NCBI GenBank assembly: GCA_002376325.1
Contig: DFMR01000183.1
Coordinates: forward strand, 1 to 8,721
Direction: 5' to 3'
Source: Proteobacteria bacterium UBA3588
GTDB lineage: Bacteria > Pseudomonadota > Gammaproteobacteria > Thiohalomonadales > Thiohalomonadaceae
DNA: 8,721 nucleotides
Under the pieces are notes generated by a model. That model saw nothing but the letters and a program-made list of their open reading frames with translations, did no database searches and had not been told where the DNA came from. Both the position numbers and the translations under genes were made by a program. This document shows positions 4,770 to 8,721 of this stretch, one piece after another (position 1 is the first letter of the stretch; every line of letters begins with the position of its first letter).

Positions 4770-6845
4770 TTGGCCGACAACGTCATCGAGATCCGCAATA
4801 TCGTCAAGACCTACCGGCTGGGGGATGTCGAGGTGCAGGCGTTGCGCGGCGTCAGCCTGACTGTCGAGCGCGGCGAGTTCATCGCCATCATGGGCGCCTC
4901 CGGCTCGGGCAAGTCGACGCTGATGAACATTCTCGGCTGCCTCGATCGGCCTACCTCCGGACAATACATGCTGGAGAGCTCCGACGTGGCGTCGCTCGAC
5001 GAACCTGCACTCGCCCGGATCCGCAGCCTGCGCATCGGCTTCGTGTTTCAGAACTTCAATCTGCTGGCGCGCACCAGCGCGGCGGAAAACGTCGCGCTAC
5101 CGCTGTTCTATTCCGGCCATGTCGCCGACAGCGACCAGCGGGTAAGCGAGGCGCTCCGTGTGCTGGGCCTCGAAGGCCGGGAGCATAACACTCCGGGCCA
5201 GCTCTCCGGTGGCCAGCAGCAGCGCGTCGCCATCGCCCGCGCGCTGATCAACCAGCCACCGATCCTGCTGGCGGACGAGCCGACCGGCAATCTCGATTCC
5301 AAGACCGCAGTCGACATCATGAACATCCTGCGCACCTTCAATCGCGAGCGCGGCCTGACCGTTATCCTGGTCACCCACGAACCGGACATCGCGGTGTTCG
5401 CCGATCGGGTCATCACCGTGCGCGACGGCCATATCGTCTCCGACGAACGCCGCCATCCGCGCGAGGTGTCAGGCGCGCCGCAACAACCGGCCGCATCCCC
5501 CGTCGTGCCGGCGGCCGACGTGCACGGCACCCAGGACGCCTGGTCGTTCGCCCACATGGCACTGCTCGCCGCGGCGCGGGCGCTGGCGCGCAACAAGATG
5601 CGCTCGGCGTTGACCATGCTCGGCATCTTCATCGGCGTCGCCGCGCTGATCACCATGGTCGCCGTCGGCCAAGGGGCCAACGCCGCGGTGAAACAGCAGA
5701 TCGAGAACCTGGGCACCAACCTGCTCATCGTATTGCCCGGCGCCACCACCAGCAACGGTGTGCGCGCCGGCTCCGGCAGCGCCTCGACGCTGACCGTTGC
5801 CGACGCCGACGCGATCAAGAACGACGACCCGGCGGTTGCCAACGTCGCCTACCAGGATCGCCAAGTCGCGCAGATCCAGTACGGCAACGAAAACTGGAGC
5901 ACCGAGGTACAGGGCGTGCCACCCAGCTTCCTCACCCTACGAAACTGGCAGGTGGTGGCGGGACGCGCCTTCACCGAGGACGATGAAAGCAATGCCAATC
6001 GGGTCTGCCTGCTGGGGCAAACGGTGTTGAAGAACCTGTTCGGCGCCTACGAAAATCCGGTCGGTGCCACCATTTTCATCAAGAACGTGCCGGTCGAGGT
6101 GGTCGGCGTGCTGGCCGCCAAAGGCCAGACCGGCTTCGGCCATGATCAGGACGACACCGTACTCATTCCGTTCACCGCGGCGGAGCGCAAGATCCTCGGC
6201 GTCGCCGCACCGACCATCTCGGACAGCAGCAGCAGTATCTACCCCGCGCCGCCCAACCCGTTCGGCATCAAGCCGAAACTGGCAGGCTACGTCCATATCA
6301 TCTACATCCAGGCCACCAGCATGGCGATGGTGCCCACGGCACTCGATCAGGTGACCAATACCCTGCGGCGACGCCATCACATTCAAGAGGGGCAGACCGA
6401 CGATTTCGGCGTGCGCAACATCAGCGACATCACCCAGGCCGCGGAGAGCAGCAGCCGGGTGATGGCGCTGCTGCTCGCCTCGGTGGCATCGATCTCGCTG
6501 CTGGTCGGCGGTATCGGCATCATGAATATCCTGCTGGTGTCGGTCACCGAGCGCACGCGCGAGATCGGCGTGCGCATGGCGATCGGCGCACGCCGCATCC
6601 ACGTGTTGATGCAATTCCTGATCGAAGCGGTGCTGCTGAGCGCGATTGGCGGAGGCATCGGCGTCGTGATGGGTGTTGCCATTTCGAAGATCATCTCCGT
6701 CGTTGCCGGCTGGCCGACGCTGCTGTCGCCGGCGGTCATGCTCGTCGCCTTCATCTTTTCCGGCGCGGTGGGTGTGTTCTTCGGCTACTATCCTGCGCGC
6801 CGCGCTTCACTGTTGAATCCGATCGAAGCGCTGCGCTTCGAGTAG
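4770..6845 (+). CDS. macB: MacB-like ABC transporter (fused ATPase and FtsX-type permease)
   Basis: This inner-membrane ABC transporter works by mechanotransmission: ATP hydrolysis drives export of periplasmic substrate through adaptor and outer-membrane channel. Of 691 residues, 1-225 form the ATPase, with Walker A GASGSGKST (42-50), Q-loop Q94 in FQNFNLL, signature LSGGQQQ (145-151), Walker B ILLADE with E170, D-loop in NLDS, and H-loop H203. A Pro/Ala-rich linker (about 226-258) precedes TM1 (about 280-300). Next comes a large periplasmic domain (about 303-560), then TM2 (about 564-590), TM3 (about 614-638) and TM4 (about 653-675) of the FtsX/MacB permease, with the typical ERTREIGVRMAIGAR motif. 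It is slightly longer than E. coli MacB (648). The start is TTG at 4770: the next in-frame ATG falls inside Walker A, and GGGG lies 9 bases upstream. Known relatives export macrolides, enterotoxin, siderophores or lipopeptides; this substrate is not evident. Confidence 0.95.
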   Translation: MADNVIEIRNIVKTYRLGDVEVQALRGVSLTVERGEFIAIMGASGSGKSTLMNILGCLDRPTSGQYMLESSDVASLDEPALARIRSLRIGFVFQNFNLLARTSAAENVALPLFYSGHVADSDQRVSEALRVLGLEGREHNTPGQLSGGQQQRVAIARALINQPPILLADEPTGNLDSKTAVDIMNILRTFNRERGLTVILVTHEPDIAVFADRVITVRDGHIVSDERRHPREVSGAPQQPAASPVVPAADVHGTQDAWSFAHMALLAAARALARNKMRSALTMLGIFIGVAALITMVAVGQGANAAVKQQIENLGTNLLIVLPGATTSNGVRAGSGSASTLTVADADAIKNDDPAVANVAYQDRQVAQIQYGNENWSTEVQGVPPSFLTLRNWQVVAGRAFTEDDESNANRVCLLGQTVLKNLFGAYENPVGATIFIKNVPVEVVGVLAAKGQTGFGHDQDDTVLIPFTAAERKILGVAAPTISDSSSSIYPAPPNPFGIKPKLAGYVHIIYIQATSMAMVPTALDQVTNTLRRRHHIQEGQTDDFGVRNISDITQAAESSSRVMALLLASVASISLLVGGIGIMNILLVSVTERTREIGVRMAIGARRIHVLMQFLIEAVLLSAIGGGIGVVMGVAISKIISVVAGWPTLLSPAVMLVAFIFSGAVGVFFGYYPARRASLLNPIEALRFE

Positions 6846-6863
6846 CAGGTACGAGGCCCGATC

Positions 6864-8357
6864 ATGAACAGATTCACGACCCGCGGCATTCGCAGCGTTG
6901 CCATCGCAGGGCTGGCCGTCGCGCTCGGCGGCTGTGCGGTAGGTCCCGACTTCGTGCGGCCGGCGTCGCCGCAAGTGAAGGGCTATACCGTGGCCGGCGC
7001 GCCGGCCGCGCTGACGTCCGGCGCCGGCGAACCGCAGCAGCGCATTGCCATGGGCAAGACGCTGTCGGCCCAATGGTGGGAACTGTACGGCTCGCAACAG
7101 TTGAACCAGACCATCAAGCAGGCGCTGGCCGGCAGCCCCACCCTGGCCGCCGCCAAGGCCACCCTGGCGCAGGCGCAGGAGACGCTGCGGCAGGAACAGG
7201 GCGGCTACTACCCGCAGCTCAACGCCAACGCCGGCGCCCAGCACCAGCACACCTCCGCCGCGGGCGGCAGCGGCAACACCTACGATCTCTACTCGCTCGG
7301 CGGCGCGGTCAGCTTCGCGCCCGACCTGTTCGGCGGCACCCGGCGGCAGGTGGAGCAGCAGCAGGCCTTGGCCGACAACCAGCGCTACCAGCTGGCGGCG
7401 GCCTATCTCACGCTGACCGGCAATACCGTCGCCCAGTCCATCGATATCGCCTCCTATCGGCAGCAGCTCGGCGCTGTGCAGGACATCGTCAACGGCGACC
7501 AGCAGAACCTGCGCCTGGTGCAGCTCAAATTCGACGCCGGCAAGGCTTCGCGTCTCGATGTACTCACCGCCCAAAGCCAGCTGTCCAACGACAGGACCCA
7601 GCTGCCGCCGCTGCAGCAGCAGTTGAGCGTCGCGCGCCATGCGCTGTCGGTGCTGATCGGCCGGTTCCCCGGCAACTGGTCGGCGCCCGCATTCGAACTG
7701 AACGAATTCACCCTGCCGGCGCAGCTGCCGCTCAGCGTGCCGTCGGAGCTGGTGCGGCGGCGGCCGGACATCCTCGCGGCCGAGGCCCAGCTCCACGCCA
7801 GCAGCGCGGCCATCGGCGTCGCCACCGCCCAGCTCTATCCCAGCCTCACCCTGAGCGGCACCTTCGGCGTCCAGTCGCTGTCGAGCGCGACCCTGTTCCA
7901 GGGCGGGGATCAGTACCACAGCCTGGCGGCGAGCCTGCTGGCGCCGATCTTCCAGGGCGGCGCGCTGGAGGCGCAGAAGCGGGCAGCGGTCGACGCCTTC
8001 CGCGCCTCGCTGGCCACCTACCGGCAGACGGTGCTGGCGGCCTTCGGCCAGGTGGCCGACGTGCTGCGGGCGCTGGAACACGACTCGGACCTGGCCGGGG
8101 CGCAGAAGCACGCGCTCGAGGATTCGGAAAAATCACTTCAATTGCAGCGTTTGAGTTATCAAGCCGGCAAATCGGACCTGCTGCAACTGCTCGACGCCGA
8201 GCGCAGCTACCAGCAGGCGCGCCTCGGCTATGCGCGCGCCCAGGCGCAGCGCTATCAGGATACCGCACAGCTGTTCGTCGCGATGGGCGGCGGTTGGTGG
8301 GAGGCGACCGGGATTGCGGACGACGGCGGCAGCGCCACCACGCAACAAAACCCATAG
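6864..8357 (+). CDS. NodT/OprM-type outer-membrane efflux lipoprotein
   Basis: This TolC-like outer-membrane channel subunit would complete the exporter. The 497-residue product begins with a lipoprotein signal peptide; the lipobox is LGGC at 21-24, making Cys24 the lipidated residue, followed by AVGPDFVRP as in OprM/CusC/NodT proteins. Two outer-membrane-efflux repeats follow (about 70-262 and 293-475). Family marks include WWELYGSQQLNQTIKQAL (71-88), FAPDLFGG (151-158) and PSELVRRRPDILAAEAQLHAS (293-313). The duplicated helix motifs KFDAGKASRLDVL (222-234) and SYQAGKSDLLQLL (431-443) show the internal repeat. The family forms trimers with a beta-barrel and a long periplasmic alpha-barrel. 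ATG at 6864 has GAGG 7 bases upstream. It starts 18 bp after the transporter and is surely co-transcribed. E. coli macAB borrows TolC from elsewhere; here the channel is encoded in the operon, as in pvdRT-ompQ of Pseudomonas. Confidence 0.95.
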   Translation: MNRFTTRGIRSVAIAGLAVALGGCAVGPDFVRPASPQVKGYTVAGAPAALTSGAGEPQQRIAMGKTLSAQWWELYGSQQLNQTIKQALAGSPTLAAAKATLAQAQETLRQEQGGYYPQLNANAGAQHQHTSAAGGSGNTYDLYSLGGAVSFAPDLFGGTRRQVEQQQALADNQRYQLAAAYLTLTGNTVAQSIDIASYRQQLGAVQDIVNGDQQNLRLVQLKFDAGKASRLDVLTAQSQLSNDRTQLPPLQQQLSVARHALSVLIGRFPGNWSAPAFELNEFTLPAQLPLSVPSELVRRRPDILAAEAQLHASSAAIGVATAQLYPSLTLSGTFGVQSLSSATLFQGGDQYHSLAASLLAPIFQGGALEAQKRAAVDAFRASLATYRQTVLAAFGQVADVLRALEHDSDLAGAQKHALEDSEKSLQLQRLSYQAGKSDLLQLLDAERSYQQARLGYARAQAQRYQDTAQLFVAMGGGWWEATGIADDGGSATTQQNP

Positions 8358-8384
8358 CAGGTCCGCACCGGCGCGCAGCCAGCC

Positions 8385-8405
8385 GCTGCGGACGCCTTCC
8401 GCAGC
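8385..8405 (+). terminator. GC-rich hairpin after the exporter operon, possible terminator
   Basis: An 8-bp perfect stem (GCTGCGGA, 8385-8392, with TCCGCAGC, 8398-8405) with a 5-base loop lies 28 bp after the exporter stop codon. A competing pairing, GTCCGCA (8361-8367) with TGCGGAC (8387-8393), overlaps it. No T-run follows, so it is at best a weak or Rho-assisted terminator or an mRNA-end stabiliser. Confidence 0.4.
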
Positions 8406-8494
8406 AGACAGTTGCGCCCACAGCTGTCCTCGGGCGTCTCAATTCTTTATCCTTGCTCCATGTGCCGCGCTATTTCGCCTGTCCGACGGATGCC

Positions 8495-8527
8495 GCCGGT
8501 GTCCGCCATCACGGCCGCGACACCGGC
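8495..8527. repeat. 9-bp perfect inverted repeat upstream of recQ
   Basis: GCCGGTGTC (8495-8503) and GACACCGGC (8519-8527) are exact reverse complements separated by 15 bases, ending 33 bases before the recQ start. It could be an operator, since the centre-to-centre distance of 24 bp is a little over two helical turns, or an RNA hairpin in the recQ leader. No clear promoter is visible around it. The rest of the 203-bp spacer shows nothing else. Confidence 0.5.
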
Positions 8528-8560
8528 TATCCCATTGCAACCCAAGGGGGCGACTCAAGG

Positions 8561-8721
8561 ATGAGTATCCATAACGTATCCGGCTGCGACACGCGCAGCC
8601 CCCTCGATATCCTGCAACAGCTGTTCGGCTACCAGGCCTTCCGCCCGCCGCAGGACCGCATCGTCGAACATGTCAGCGCCGGCGGCGACGCCTTGGTGCT
8701 GATGCCCACCGGCGGCGGCAA
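8561..8721 (+). CDS. recQ: ATP-dependent DNA helicase RecQ, N-terminal fragment
   Basis: RecQ is a 3'-to-5' superfamily-2 DNA helicase in recombination and replication-fork repair. Only 53 codons plus two bases lie in the window; the gene is cut by the window edge, not broken. The N-terminus has the RecQ motif 0 (LFGYQAFRPPQDRIVEHVSAG, with Gln31 as the adenine-contact glutamine) and the beginning of motif I / Walker A (LVLMPTGGG, with the next partial codon AA fitting lysine). The spacing between the two motifs matches E. coli RecQ. The ATG at 8561 is supported by AAGGGGG 10 bases upstream (8544-8550) and by family length; an AAGG directly touching the ATG is too close to act. The usual FGYxxFRPGQ has Pro in place of Gly here (FRPPQ), a small variation. 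It follows the exporter operon by 203 bp and is probably transcribed separately. Confidence 0.9.
   Translation, partial: MSIHNVSGCDTRSPLDILQQLFGYQAFRPPQDRIVEHVSAGGDALVLMPTGGG

Noticed and set aside
3555..4964. A 469-codon open frame antisense to the adaptor, and similar long antisense frames opposite macB and the outer-membrane protein (5937-6614, 6807-8111).
   Set aside because: Long antisense frames are expected opposite GC-rich genes. Their translations are rich in H, R, D and G without any domain, while the sense frames have clear family motifs.

Overview
The window reads as ordinary chromosome from a GC-rich proteobacterium, most likely a gammaproteobacterium; a betaproteobacterium remains possible. 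The main evidence is an Arg32-type elongation factor P beside its rhamnosyltransferase EarP, a pair known from Pseudomonas, Neisseria, Bordetella and their relatives. GC-rich codon use, a NodT/OprM-type outer-membrane lipoprotein and a RecQ start of gammaproteobacterial type fit this. I see no phage, insertion sequence, CRISPR array, tRNA or rRNA.

Layout. (1) Positions 1-1839, minus strand: earP then efp, ending in a textbook intrinsic terminator. This is a translation-maintenance unit: EarP rhamnosylates Arg32 of EF-P, which relieves ribosome stalling at polyproline. (2) 1933-2373, plus strand: a two-CBS-domain protein with a very strong ribosome binding site, divergent from earP. (3) 2374-2656: a convergent intergenic spacer largely filled by two 85-bp tandem copies and a partial third copy of a REP-like, hairpin-rich repeat. 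(4) 2657-3187, minus strand: a stand-alone response-regulator receiver with a coiled-coil tail and no output domain; a 12-bp-arm palindrome lies at its 3' end. (5) 3188-3545: a non-coding divergent region with one candidate promoter for the rightward genes. (6) 3546-8357, plus strand: a three-gene exporter operon of MacA-like adaptor, MacB-like ABC transporter and NodT/OprM-type outer-membrane channel, with gaps of 21 and 18 bp. (7) 8358-8560: a spacer with a GC-rich hairpin and a 9-bp inverted repeat. (8) 8561 to the end: the first 53 codons of recQ, cut by the window edge inside its Walker A motif.

The exporter genes would together form a complete inner membrane-periplasm-outer membrane conduit of the MacAB-TolC or PvdRT-OmpQ kind. 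The substrate cannot be read from the sequence, since no biosynthetic gene or dedicated transcription regulator lies beside them. I found no convincing new biological system. The parts most worth a second look are the 85-bp structured repeat, the palindrome inside the response-regulator gene, and the inverted repeats around the promoter regions of the exporter and recQ.
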